From Planococcus sp. APC 4015 (GTDB lineage Bacteria > Actinomycetota > Actinomycetes > Actinomycetales > Microbacteriaceae): a stretch of DNA of 64,000 nt. This document shows positions 8,934 to 17,283 of this stretch, piece by piece. Position 1 is the stretch's first letter; every line of letters begins with the position of its first letter. The stretch is from positions 1-64,000 of the forward strand of contig JASDDH010000017.1 of assembly GCA_030407505.1 (NCBI GenBank), read 5' to 3'. Both the position numbers and the translations under genes were made by a program. Below the pieces are notes generated by a model. That model saw only the letters and a program-made list of their open reading frames with translations. It was not told the origin of the DNA and did not search any database.

Positions 8934-10130
8934 TCACAGCACGCCCAGCAGGACGCCGCCCGCGGCGCCGACGAGCACGACCACCCACGGTGCGACACGG
9001 AACGACACCAGCAGCACGAAGCAGACGACGCCGAGCGCGAAGGGGGCGGGGCCCGTGATCGCCGTGGTGAACACCGGCGAATAGAGCGCAGAGGCCAGGA
9101 TGCCGACGACGGCGGCGTTCGCGCCCTTCATGATCGCCTGCGCGCCCGGGCGACGGCGGAACGAGTTCCAGAACGGCAGGACGCCCACCAGAAGCAGGAA
9201 GCCGGGGAGGAAGACGGCCACCAGGGCGATCAGGGCTCCCCAGACGCCACCGGGGCCGGTGTCGGCGACAGCCCCGAGATAGGCGGCGAAGGTGAACAGC
9301 GGCCCCGGCACGGCCTGCGCGGCTCCGTAGCCGGCGAGGAAGACGGCGTCGCTCACCCAGCCCGGCCCGACGACCTCGGCCTGCAGGAGCGGAAGCACGA
9401 CGTGCCCTCCGCCGAAGACCAGTGACCCCGCCCGGTAGAAGGCGTCGAACAGCGCGAATCCCCCGGATCCGGTCGCCGTCACGAACAGCGGTCCGCCTAC
9501 CAGGAGAACCACGAAGAGCACGAGACACGCGATGCCGACGCCGCGCGGCACGGGGAATCGGAGCATGTCGGGCCGGTCCTCCACCGCCGTCCGGCAGAGG
9601 ATCGCTCCGCCGACCGCGCCCAGGGCGATCGCGACGATCTGCCCTGCGGAACCCGCCAGGACGATCGTCGCGATCAGGGCGACCACCGCGATCGCCGCAC
9701 GACGGGCATCCGGAGTCAACGTGCGGGCCATGCCCCACACCGCCTGGGCGACGATGGCCACCGCGACGATCTTGAGTCCCTCCAGCAGGCCGTCGCCGAC
9801 CGGACCCTCGAACCAGGCCGCGCCGTAGGCGAACGCGACCATGAGCGCCGCCGACGGCAAGGTGAAGGCGACGAAGGCGGCGACGGCGCCCCACGCCCCG
9901 GCACGCAGCAGACCGACCCCGAAGCCGACCTGGCTGGAGGCCGGTCCGGGCAGGAACTGCGCCAGCGCGACGAGGTCGGCGTACTCGCGGTCCTCCATCC
10001 ACCGGCGGCGATCGACGAACTCGGTGCGGAAGTACCCGAGGTGCGCGATCGGTCCGCCGAACGAGGTGGATCCGAGCTTCAGGAAGACCCGGAACACCTC
10101 CCAGACGGTGCTCCGAGGCGCCGGCGTCAC
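8934..10130 (-). CDS. chrA: chromate-type ion transporter (two-domain ChrA)
   Basis: The 398-residue polytopic membrane protein has two homologous halves. The first carries the ChrA signature KLGSTSFGGPIAHLGYF and the LAQFLPGPASSQVG segment (about 17-70); the second repeats a related pattern with GSLVFGGGHVVLPLL and AAQAVPGPLFTFAAYLG. Known ChrA proteins export chromate or transport sulfate-like ions. The GTG start lies 16 bases after the nagB stop in the same orientation, so the two are probably co-transcribed, an unexpected pairing with no obvious metabolic link. No chromate reductase or regulator is nearby, so the true ion is uncertain. Confidence 0.82.
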   Translation of the reverse strand: MTPAPRSTVWEVFRVFLKLGSTSFGGPIAHLGYFRTEFVDRRRWMEDREYADLVALAQFLPGPASSQVGFGVGLLRAGAWGAVAAFVAFTLPSAALMVAFAYGAAWFEGPVGDGLLEGLKIVAVAIVAQAVWGMARTLTPDARRAAIAVVALIATIVLAGSAGQIVAIALGAVGGAILCRTAVEDRPDMLRFPVPRGVGIACLVLFVVLLVGGPLFVTATGSGGFALFDAFYRAGSLVFGGGHVVLPLLQAEVVGPGWVSDAVFLAGYGAAQAVPGPLFTFAAYLGAVADTGPGGVWGALIALVAVFLPGFLLLVGVLPFWNSFRRRPGAQAIMKGANAAVVGILASALYSPVFTTAITGPAPFALGVVCFVLLVSFRVAPWVVVLVGAAGGVLLGVL

Positions 10131-10146
10131 GCCCTGGGCCCCGGGC

Positions 10147-10932
10147 TCACAGACCCTGCCACGCGGGTTTGTTGGCCACGGCGTAGCGGTAGTAGTCGGC
10201 GAAGCGCAGGTCTGCGGCGGCCGCTTCGTCGATGATGACCGTGGCGTGAGGATGCAGCTGCACCGCCGACCCGGGGCTGCTCGCCGTCACCGGCCCTTCG
10301 AGGGCGGCGGCGATCGCCTCGGTCTTGGCGTCGCCGAACGCGAGCAGGAAGACGTGACGCGAGTCGAGGATCGTGCCGATGCCCTGCGTGATGCAGTGCA
10401 CGGGCACGTCGTCGGGCGAATCGAAGAACCGCGCGTTGTCGATGCGGGTCGGTTCGGTGAGCGTCTTCACCCGCGTGCGCGACGCGAGCGAGCTGCCGGG
10501 CTCGTTGAAGCCGATGTGACCGGTGCGCCCGATGCCGAGGATCTGGATGTCGACGCCGCCGGCTTCGGCGATCGCCGCCTCGTAGTCCTGGCCGGCGGTC
10601 TGGATGCTCGACGCGTTGTCGCCGGGGACGAGCACGAGCGAACCGGTCAGGCCGACCGGTTCGACGACCTCGCGGGTGATCACGGCGCGATAGCTCTCGG
10701 GGTGCCCGGCGGGAAGCCCGACGTATTCGTCGAGCGCGAAGCCGCGCACCGATGTCACGTCGATGCCCTCTTCTTCGACGATCCGGGCGAGCACCTCGTA
10801 GACGGCGAGCGGGGTGGATCCCGTCGCGAGGCCGAGCACGGCATCCGGCTTCGCAGAGACGAGGTCCGCGATCGCGCGGGCGACGATCTCACCCGCCTCC
10901 TGCTGATTTCGGACGATCAGGACTTCGGCCAT
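10147..10932 (-). CDS. nagB: glucosamine-6-phosphate deaminase
   Basis: This 261-residue enzyme converts glucosamine 6-phosphate to fructose 6-phosphate and ammonia. Recognisable segments are LGLATGSTPLAVYE near the N-terminus, GFALDEYVGLP, and GIGRTGHIGFNEPGSS, which contains active-site residues. I chose ATG 10932 because GGAGG stands upstream; an in-frame extension to 11001 runs through the promoter region and is rejected. The gene is divergent from the GlcNAc transporter at 11078, so uptake and catabolism are likely induced together. No nagA deacetylase lies in the window, so that step must be encoded elsewhere. Confidence 0.94.
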   Translation of the reverse strand: MAEVLIVRNQQEAGEIVARAIADLVSAKPDAVLGLATGSTPLAVYEVLARIVEEEGIDVTSVRGFALDEYVGLPAGHPESYRAVITREVVEPVGLTGSLVLVPGDNASSIQTAGQDYEAAIAEAGGVDIQILGIGRTGHIGFNEPGSSLASRTRVKTLTEPTRIDNARFFDSPDDVPVHCITQGIGTILDSRHVFLLAFGDAKTEAIAAALEGPVTASSPGSAVQLHPHATVIIDEAAAADLRFADYYRYAVANKPAWQGL

Positions 10933-11077
10933 GAAGATGCCTCCGGGAGTGTGGGTCGCGAGATCGAGGCGACTAGGTATATCTTCCCCAATAACAGTCA
11001 CTCACCGCCACGGGCGGCTCCGTGCGACTTTGGGGATCGACGCGGTCCCGCACACGCGGCCGACACCTGGAGGAACA
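10933..11077. promoter_or_regulatory. divergent nagB/nagE control region
   Basis: This 145-base gap contains the only AT-rich patch nearby (about 10974-10998). TATATC on the top strand (10978-10983) overlaps TATACC on the bottom strand, giving back-to-back candidate -10 boxes within the imperfect palindrome AGGTATATCT. I do not find a clear DasR/NagR-type operator. Confidence 0.35.
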
Positions 11078-12994
11078 GTGAAGTTCATGCAACGGCTCGG
11101 CCGATCGTTCATGCTGCCCGTCGCGGTGCTGCCCGTCGCGGCGATCCTCGTCGGCCTCGCCAACTGGATCACCGCGGTGTTCGGGGCCAACGCGGTCACG
11201 ACCGTCATCTCGGCCGCCGGCATCGCGATGCTCGACAACATCGCCCTGCTGTTCGCGGTGGGGATCTCACTCGGCATGGCGAACAAGACCGACGGCACGT
11301 CGGCCCTCGCCGGGCTCGTGTCGTGGCTGACGGTCACCTTCATCCTCTCGCCGGTCACCGTCGCGGCGATCTACGGGATCGACGCCGACGACGTGAACCC
11401 CGCGTTCGACCGCATCCAGAACGTGTTCGTCGGCATCCTGTGCGGTCTGATCGGCGCGTGGAGCTACAACCGGTTCAAGGACACCAAGCTCCCCGACGCC
11501 CTGTCGTTCTTCTCGGGACGCCGCTCGGTGGCGCTCGTGGCCGCCGGAGTGTCGATCGTGCTCGCCGTCGTACTGCTCTTCCTGTGGCCCATCGTCTTCG
11601 GCGGGCTCGTCGCGTTCGGCGAGTGGATCGTCACGCTCGGTCCCCTCGGCGCGGGTATCTACGGCTTCTTCAACCGTGCGCTCATCCCCCTCGGGCTCCA
11701 CCACGCACTCAACTCGGTGTTCTGGTTCGACGTCGCGGGCATCAACGACCTTCCGAACTTCCTCGCCGGCGCCGAGGGCGACGGTGTGTTCGGGGTCACC
11801 GGGCAGTACATGACGGGCTTCTTCCCGATCATGATGTTCGGGCTGCCGGGAGCAGCTCTCGCGATGTACGTCACCGCCAAGTCCACACGCAAGAAGGTCG
11901 TCGCCGGCCTGCTCCTCTCGGCGGCGATCTCGTGCTTCTTCGTCGGCGTCACCGAGCCGCTCGAATTCGCGTTCATGTTCCTGGCGCCGTGGCTGTACCT
12001 CGTGCACGCGGTCTTCACGGGCATCTCCCTCGCGATCGCGGCGATCCTCCCCGTTCGCATGGGCTTCGGGTTCTCGGCCGGCTTCGTGGACTACGTGCTG
12101 CAGCTGGTCAACCCGCTCGCGCAGAATCCGTGGATCATCCTCGTGATGGGCGTCTTCTGGTTCTTCGTCTACTTCTTCGTGTTCCGCTTCTTCATCCGCC
12201 GGTTCCAGCTCAAGACCCCGGGCCGCGAAGACGACGACGTCGTGGAAGAGGTCGGAGACGCCGCCCAGGGCGAGGACAAGTTCGCCGTCATCGGGGCGCG
12301 CTTCATCCAGGGCCTCGGCGGCAAGGACAACATCGTCGAACTCGACAACTGCGCGACCCGCCTGCGCATGGAGGTCGCCGACACGTCGAAGGTCGACGAG
12401 CCGGCCCTCAAGCGCGCGGGCGCGTCGGGCACCATCAAGCCCGGTGGACACTCGGTGCAGGTGGTCTACGGGCTCAACGTGCAGTTCGTGAAGGACGCCA
12501 TGGAGGAGATCATGGCCGGGCGACTGGAGGTGCCCGAGGCGATCGCGGCGTCCACACCCGCCTCGGTCGCCACCGCCACCGTCACGGGCCGCACCGTCTC
12601 ACTCCGCCAGCCTCTCGCCGGCACGGTGCTGCCGCTGGCAGATGTGCCCGACCCGATGTTCGCGGAGGGGACGATGGGCCCGGGACTGGCCATCGACCCC
12701 TCGGGTGACACCGTGGTGGCGCCTGCCGAGGCGACGGTCGTCTCCGTGTTCCCCACCGGGCATGCCATCGGGCTCGAGCTCGAGGACGGCACCGAGCTGC
12801 TCATCCACGTCGGCATCGACACCGTGAACATGAAGGGCGACGGCTTCGAAGTCCTCGTCGGCGCGGGTCAGAAGGTCGGCGCGGGCACGCCGCTGCTGCG
12901 ATTCGATCGCGACCGCATCGCGGCGGCGGGGTTCTCGCCGATCACGCCCGTGATCGTGCTGAACGACGAGAACGCGACGGTGGCGTTCGGCTGA
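11078..12994 (+). CDS. nagE: N-acetylglucosamine PTS transporter, EIICBA
   Basis: A 638-residue fusion of all three EII domains. The EIIC membrane domain spans about 1-375 with the conserved VTEPLEF motif (E293). EIIB follows with Cys425 in VELDNCATRLR, and the C-terminal EIIA-Glc-type domain has active His577 in ELLIHVGIDTV and the partner His562 in PTGHAIG. The family includes glucose and N-acetylglucosamine carriers; divergence from nagB favours N-acetylglucosamine. The GTG at 11078 is four bases from a GGAGG site; an ATG at 11087 would give 635 residues and is a real alternative. It depends on the ptsH/ptsI products encoded at 2654-4607. Confidence 0.85.
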   Translation: MKFMQRLGRSFMLPVAVLPVAAILVGLANWITAVFGANAVTTVISAAGIAMLDNIALLFAVGISLGMANKTDGTSALAGLVSWLTVTFILSPVTVAAIYGIDADDVNPAFDRIQNVFVGILCGLIGAWSYNRFKDTKLPDALSFFSGRRSVALVAAGVSIVLAVVLLFLWPIVFGGLVAFGEWIVTLGPLGAGIYGFFNRALIPLGLHHALNSVFWFDVAGINDLPNFLAGAEGDGVFGVTGQYMTGFFPIMMFGLPGAALAMYVTAKSTRKKVVAGLLLSAAISCFFVGVTEPLEFAFMFLAPWLYLVHAVFTGISLAIAAILPVRMGFGFSAGFVDYVLQLVNPLAQNPWIILVMGVFWFFVYFFVFRFFIRRFQLKTPGREDDDVVEEVGDAAQGEDKFAVIGARFIQGLGGKDNIVELDNCATRLRMEVADTSKVDEPALKRAGASGTIKPGGHSVQVVYGLNVQFVKDAMEEIMAGRLEVPEAIAASTPASVATATVTGRTVSLRQPLAGTVLPLADVPDPMFAEGTMGPGLAIDPSGDTVVAPAEATVVSVFPTGHAIGLELEDGTELLIHVGIDTVNMKGDGFEVLVGAGQKVGAGTPLLRFDRDRIAAAGFSPITPVIVLNDENATVAFG

Positions 12995-13000
12995 GGAGCC

Positions 13001-13082
13001 ACCGGTCGCTGAGCCCCGCCACCGGTCGCTGAGCCCCACCACCGGTCGCTGAGCCTGTCGAAGCGCGCCCGTCGACAGGCTC
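13001..13082. repeat. CTTCGACAGGCTCAG-family repeat array between convergent genes
   Basis: Three direct copies of ACCGGTCGCTGAGCC occur at 13001, 13021 and 13041 (period 20 bases). The last runs into a hairpin whose arms are GAGCCTGTCGA (13051-13061) and TCGACAGGCTC (13072-13082). It lies between convergent nagE and add and may act as a two-way terminator. The same core occurs at 38551, 40504, 46768 and 62039. Confidence 0.75.
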
Positions 13083-13094
13083 GGGGGCCGGAGC

Positions 13095-14210
13095 TCAGGA
13101 GGCGAAGCCCTCGGCGATGATCTCGATGAGCTCTTCGCGCTCCTCGACCGCCAGGAACGCCGCCGCGGCGGCGTTCAACTGGAAGGCCTCCACGTCGTCG
13201 AGCGTGTACTCGAATGCGTCGACGAGCAGCGACAGCTCGCGCGTGAGCGACGTGCGGCTCATCGTGCGGTTGTCGACGTTCACGGTCACCGAGAACCCGA
13301 GCTGGTACAGCAGGTCGAACGGGTGGTCCTCCATCGTGGTGCCCCACTTCTGGATCGCACCGGTCTGCAGGTTCGACGACGGTGAGAGCTCGAGTGGGAT
13401 CTCACGATCGCGCACCCAGCGCGCGAGATCGCCGAACTTCACGTAGACCTCGTCGGCCTCGCTCGAGACGACCTCGAGGTCTTCGGCGATGCGCACGCCG
13501 TGGCCGAGGCGCAGCGCGCGTCCGTCGATCAGGGCGCTGCGGATCGACTCGAGCCCCGCCGCCTCACCGGCGTGCACGGTCGTCGGGAAGAAGTGCGCGG
13601 CGAGGTAGTCGAACGCATCGCGGTGGCGCGAGGGGAGGAACCCCTCCTCGGGTCCGGCGATGTCGAATCCGACGGCTCCGCGCGAGCGCCAGTCGACGGC
13701 GAGCTCAGCGATCTCGAGCGACCGGTCGGTGTGCCGCATCGCGGTGATGAGCTGGCCGACCCGGATGTCGCGACCCGACCGCTCGGCGGCATCCTCTCCT
13801 TCTTCGATGCCGTCCTGCACGGCGGCGACCGCTTCGTCCAGGCTCAGGCCTCGGGCGAGGTGCTGCTCGGGCGCCCAGCGGACCTCTCCGTAGACGACGC
13901 CGTCGGCCGCGAGGTCTTCGACGAACTCGCGCGCGACGCGGGTGAGGCCCTCGCGGGTCTGCATGACCGCTGTCGTCAGGTCGAAGGTCGTCAGGTACTC
14001 CACGAGCGAGCCGGAGTCGCTCTTGTCGGCGAACCAGTCGGCGAGGTCGTCGGGGTCGGTCTCGGGGACGTCGAGATCGATCGCGTCAGCCAGTTCGATG
14101 ATCGTCGAGGGACGCACGCCGCCGTCGAGGTGGTCGTGCAGTGAGACCTTCGGCAGGCCCCGGATGGACAGCCCCTCGAGGTCTGCGTCGCCGTGCTGAT
14201 CGATGGGCAT
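13095..14210 (-). CDS. add: adenosine deaminase
   Basis: This 371-residue enzyme hydrolyses adenosine and deoxyadenosine to inosine forms. Zinc ligands His25 and His27 lie in KVSLHDHLDGG; further family segments are TTVHAGEAAG, RLGHGVR and LELSPSSNLQTGA, with VNVDNRTMS near the C-terminal side. Length is normal for bacterial adenosine deaminases. The ATG is preceded by GAGGAG. It is the last gene of the leftward nucleoside cluster, 95 bases after deoA, and its product would feed a purine nucleoside phosphorylase not seen in this window. Confidence 0.92.
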   Translation of the reverse strand: MPIDQHGDADLEGLSIRGLPKVSLHDHLDGGVRPSTIIELADAIDLDVPETDPDDLADWFADKSDSGSLVEYLTTFDLTTAVMQTREGLTRVAREFVEDLAADGVVYGEVRWAPEQHLARGLSLDEAVAAVQDGIEEGEDAAERSGRDIRVGQLITAMRHTDRSLEIAELAVDWRSRGAVGFDIAGPEEGFLPSRHRDAFDYLAAHFFPTTVHAGEAAGLESIRSALIDGRALRLGHGVRIAEDLEVVSSEADEVYVKFGDLARWVRDREIPLELSPSSNLQTGAIQKWGTTMEDHPFDLLYQLGFSVTVNVDNRTMSRTSLTRELSLLVDAFEYTLDDVEAFQLNAAAAAFLAVEEREELIEIIAEGFAS

Positions 14211-14234
14211 GTCGGGCTCCTCGTGGTTCAGTGG

Positions 14235-14260
14235 GTCTGTCGCTGAGTCTGCGCCGAAGG
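14235..14260. repeat. degenerate CTTCGACAGGCTCAG-family copy
   Basis: The segment contains CTGTCGCTGAGTCTGCGCCG, which resembles the reverse form GGTCGCTGAGCCTGTCGAAG with a few changes. It lies in the gap between deoA and add and looks like a decayed copy. Confidence 0.4.
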
Positions 14261-14305
14261 TTCAGCAGGCCCTCTGCGACGCTACAGGGTCGCGCGGCCG
14301 TCGTG

Positions 14306-15595
14306 TCAGGCCGTTATGCGCTCGAGCACGAGAGGCGTCGCGGCCGGTGCGGCCGATCCGATCTCCCACGCGCCCTCGACGGCATCCAGCGCGCGGTCGA
14401 AGCGCGTGCCGTCGTCGTCGAGCAGGGTGAACAGCGGCTGACCGGCGGTCACCTCGTCACCCGGCTTCACGTGCAGGTCGATGCCGGCGGCGTGCAGCAC
14501 CGGGTCCTGGGCGCGAGCACGCCCGGCTCCCAGGCGCCAGGCCGCGATGCCGAACGGCAGGGCCTCGAGGCGGGTGACGAACCCGGCGGATGTCGCCGTG
14601 ACGGTGTGCGTCTCGTTCGGCTGCGGGAGCGCGGCATCGGGATCGCCGTCCTGGGCGCGGATCATGGCGCGCCACGCGTCCATCGCCCGGCCGTCTCGCA
14701 GAGCAATCTCGACGTCGGCGTCGGGCTGCCCGGCGAGCGCGAGCATCTCGCGCGCGAGGGCCACCGTGAGCTCGACGACGTCGGCGGGACCGCCGCCGGC
14801 GAGCACCTCGACCGATTCGCGCACCTCGTTGGCGTTGCCGATGGCGAGGCCGAGCGGGGTGTTCATGTCGGTCAGCAGCGCGGTCGTCGCGACCCCCGAA
14901 TCGGTGCCGAGCGCGACCATCGTGCGCGCGAGCTCGCGCGCACGATCGACGTCGCGCATGAACGCTCCCGAGCCGAACTTGACGTCGAGAACGAGCGAGT
15001 CGGTGCCTTCGGCGATCTTCTTCGACATGATGCTCGAGGCGATGAGCGGGATCGCCTCGACCGTGCCCGTGACGTCGCGCAGCGCGTAGAGCTTCTTGTC
15101 GGCCGGCGCGAGGCCCGAGCCGGCGGCGCAGATGACCGCGCCGACATCCCGGAGCTGCGCGAACATCTCGTCGTTGCTCAGCGCCGCGCGCCAGCCGGGG
15201 ATCGCTTCGAGCTTGTCGAGGGTGCCCCCGGTGTGGCCGAGGCCCCGCCCCGACAGCTGCGGGACGGCGACGCCGAACGCCGCCACGAGCGGCGCGAGCG
15301 GGAGTGTGATCTTGTCGCCGACCCCTCCTGTCGAGTGCTTGTCGACGGTGGGCTTGCCGAGACCGGCGAAGCTCATCCGCTCCCCCGACGCGATCATCGC
15401 GTCGGTCATCACGCGGATCTCGTCGCGCGACATCCCGTTCAGGAGCACCGCCATCGCGAAAGCGGCCATCTGCGAGTCGGCCACGTAGCCGCGGGTGTAG
15501 GCGTCGACCATCCAGCGCAGGGCGTCGTCTGAGACGACCCCTCCATCGCGCTTCGCGCGGATGACGTCGACGGCGTCGAACGGCTCGACCGTCAT
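14306..15595 (-). CDS. deoA: thymidine phosphorylase
   Basis: A 429-residue pyrimidine-nucleoside phosphorylase that splits thymidine or deoxyuridine with phosphate. The conserved segment KHSTGGVGDKITLPLAPLVA lies near residue 85, followed by SGRGLGHTGGTLDKLE and the later DVKFGSGAFM; all are typical. The start is ATG 15595, which overlaps the cdd stop as ATGA; a longer frame reaching 15829 is only the cdd antiphase and is rejected. Coupling to cdd suggests that cytidine is first deaminated and then cleaved, yielding sugar phosphates from imported nucleosides. Confidence 0.93.
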   Translation of the reverse strand: MTVEPFDAVDVIRAKRDGGVVSDDALRWMVDAYTRGYVADSQMAAFAMAVLLNGMSRDEIRVMTDAMIASGERMSFAGLGKPTVDKHSTGGVGDKITLPLAPLVAAFGVAVPQLSGRGLGHTGGTLDKLEAIPGWRAALSNDEMFAQLRDVGAVICAAGSGLAPADKKLYALRDVTGTVEAIPLIASSIMSKKIAEGTDSLVLDVKFGSGAFMRDVDRARELARTMVALGTDSGVATTALLTDMNTPLGLAIGNANEVRESVEVLAGGGPADVVELTVALAREMLALAGQPDADVEIALRDGRAMDAWRAMIRAQDGDPDAALPQPNETHTVTATSAGFVTRLEALPFGIAAWRLGAGRARAQDPVLHAAGIDLHVKPGDEVTAGQPLFTLLDDDGTRFDRALDAVEGAWEIGSAAPAATPLVLERITA

Positions 15596-15993
15596 CGCGC
15601 CGCTTCTTCGAGATCGCGCGGGCCGAAGGCGTCGGGCAGCACCTCGTCGATCGTGCGGATGCCGGAGACCGTCTCGAGGAGCATCCCGGGGAGGGCGAAT
15701 TCGTACAGCAGCTGACGGCACCGACCGCACGGCATGATGGTCTGGCCTTCGCCGTTGACGCACACGAACGCCACGAGCTGCCCGCCGCCCGACATCTGCA
15801 GCTCGCTCACGAGACCGCATTCGGCGCACAGCGTCACGCCGTACGACGCGTTCTCGACGTTGCAGCCCTGCACGATGCGCCCGTCGGTGACGAGCGCGGC
15901 GGCGCCCACGCGGTATCGCGAGTAGGGCGCATAGGCCCGGTGCATGGCCTCGGTCGCCGCGGTCCTGAGCTCGTCCCAGTCGATGTCGGTCAC
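15592..15993 (-). CDS. cdd: cytidine deaminase
   Basis: The 133-residue tetrameric-type enzyme deaminates cytidine and deoxycytidine. Zinc ligands and the catalytic acid are clear: Cys56-Ala-Glu58 in TLCAECGLV and Cys89/Cys92 in MPCGRCRQLLYEF. The substrate-binding segment GCNVENASYG is present. The start is GTG with AAAGGA upstream, six bases after the upstream permease gene. Its stop overlaps the deoA start. The order transporter, cdd, deoA, add forms one salvage route for imported nucleosides. Confidence 0.95.
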   Translation of the reverse strand: MTDIDWDELRTAATEAMHRAYAPYSRYRVGAAALVTDGRIVQGCNVENASYGVTLCAECGLVSELQMSGGGQLVAFVCVNGEGQTIMPCGRCRQLLYEFALPGMLLETVSGIRTIDEVLPDAFGPRDLEEAAR

Positions 15994-15999
15994 GTTCGT

Positions 16000-17283
16000 C
16001 TATTCCTTTATGTATGGTTTGCCGGCGGCGGCAGGCCCCCGGATCTGACCGGCGAACCCGGCCACGGCGAGGATCGTCACGATGTACGGGAGCATCGCCA
16101 TGAACTCGCTCGGAATCGGCGTCTGCAGTACCGACAGCAGGTTGCGGAGGTTGGTCGCGAAGCCGAACAGCAGCGCAGCCAGGGTGGCCCGCACCGGATC
16201 CCAGCGCCCGAAGATGACGGCCGCGAGCGCGATGAAGCCGAGACCGGCGGTCATGTCCTTCGTGAACGAGGGCACCGATACGAGCGTGAAGTAGGCGCCG
16301 CCGATGCCGGCGATGGCACCCGCCAGCGACACGTTCCAGAAGCGCGACATGTTGACCTTGATGCCGACGGTGTCGGCCGCCTGCGGATGCTCGCCGACGG
16401 CGCGCAGCCGCAGCCCCCAGCGGGTGCGGTACAGCCCCCAGGCCACCAGCGGCACCGTGACGTACATCAGGTAGCCGATGAAGGTCTGGTTGAACAGGAC
16501 CGGCCCGAGGATCGGGATGTCGCCGAGGAGGGGGATCTTGATCCGCTCGAACGTGACCGCGCGGTTGAGCGTGTTCTCGTTTGGAACGAGGAGCGCACCA
16601 TAGAGGAAGCCCGTCAGACCCGCGACGAGCACGTTGAGCACGACGCCGACGATGACCTGGTCCACGAGGTACTTGATCGAGAACGCCGCCAGCACGAACG
16701 CGACCAGCACGCCGCCGAGCATCGCGCCGACGAGCCCGACGAACGGATTGCCGGTCACACTCGACAGCAGGGCACCCGTGAAGGCGCCGAAGAGGAACTG
16801 ACCCTCGATCGCGACGTTGACGACGCCGACGCGCTCCCCGATCACGCCGCCGAGCGCTCCGAAGATCAGCGGGATCGACAGCGACACCGCACCGAACAAC
16901 AGGCCGGTGACGGGTACGAGTCCGTCAGCGGCAGCCCACACGAGGAACGCGAACACCGCGAGCACGCCGTACGCGATCGTGAGCCACAGGCCCGATCGGC
17001 GATAGGAGTATGCGTTCCACAGCGCGAGCAGCGTCAGCACAGCCAGCACGACCCACACGACCCAGCTCGTCAGCGCGGTGGGCACCGCGACGGTCGGCAG
17101 GTCGAATGACGAACTGGCGTCGCCGAGGCGGAAGCTGGACTCGCCGGTGCGCGGCGACAGGAGGAACAGGAGCCCGAGCAGCACCGTCGCGATGGCGAGC
17201 GTGACGGCGCCCTTCCAGCGGCGCACCTTGACCGTCGCGAGCTGAACGGGGCCTGCGGCATCCTTCGTCATGGTCGTGCTCAC
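16000..17283 (-). CDS. nucleoside ABC transporter permease (second subunit)
   Basis: A 427-residue membrane protein of the branched-chain/BMP permease group. A long N-terminal hydrophobic region precedes the core that begins around GALGGVIGERVGVVNVAIEGQFLFG; a later RAVGEHPQAADTVGIKV loop is the usual ATPase contact. It should pair with the other permease to form the membrane channel. The start GTG 17283 overlaps the previous stop by four bases; ATG 17271 is an alternative. A much longer apparent frame reaching 18114 is antiphase reading of the upstream permease and is not real. Confidence 0.85.
   Translation of the reverse strand: MSTTMTKDAAGPVQLATVKVRRWKGAVTLAIATVLLGLLFLLSPRTGESSFRLGDASSSFDLPTVAVPTALTSWVVWVVLAVLTLLALWNAYSYRRSGLWLTIAYGVLAVFAFLVWAAADGLVPVTGLLFGAVSLSIPLIFGALGGVIGERVGVVNVAIEGQFLFGAFTGALLSSVTGNPFVGLVGAMLGGVLVAFVLAAFSIKYLVDQVIVGVVLNVLVAGLTGFLYGALLVPNENTLNRAVTFERIKIPLLGDIPILGPVLFNQTFIGYLMYVTVPLVAWGLYRTRWGLRLRAVGEHPQAADTVGIKVNMSRFWNVSLAGAIAGIGGAYFTLVSVPSFTKDMTAGLGFIALAAVIFGRWDPVRATLAALLFGFATNLRNLLSVLQTPIPSEFMAMLPYIVTILAVAGFAGQIRGPAAAGKPYIKE

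Noticed and set aside
10974..10983. DasR/NagR operator before nagB
   Set aside because: The AGGTATATCT sequence does not match the known dyad containing TCTAGA; it is better explained as overlapping -10 boxes.
9841..12708. 955-codon open frame on the top strand
   Set aside because: It runs antisense to nagB and chrA and out of frame with nagE, which has complete EIICBA domains.
13001..13082. CRISPR array
   Set aside because: The direct units are 20 bases head to tail without unique spacers, and no cas gene is present. The same holds for 40515-40614.
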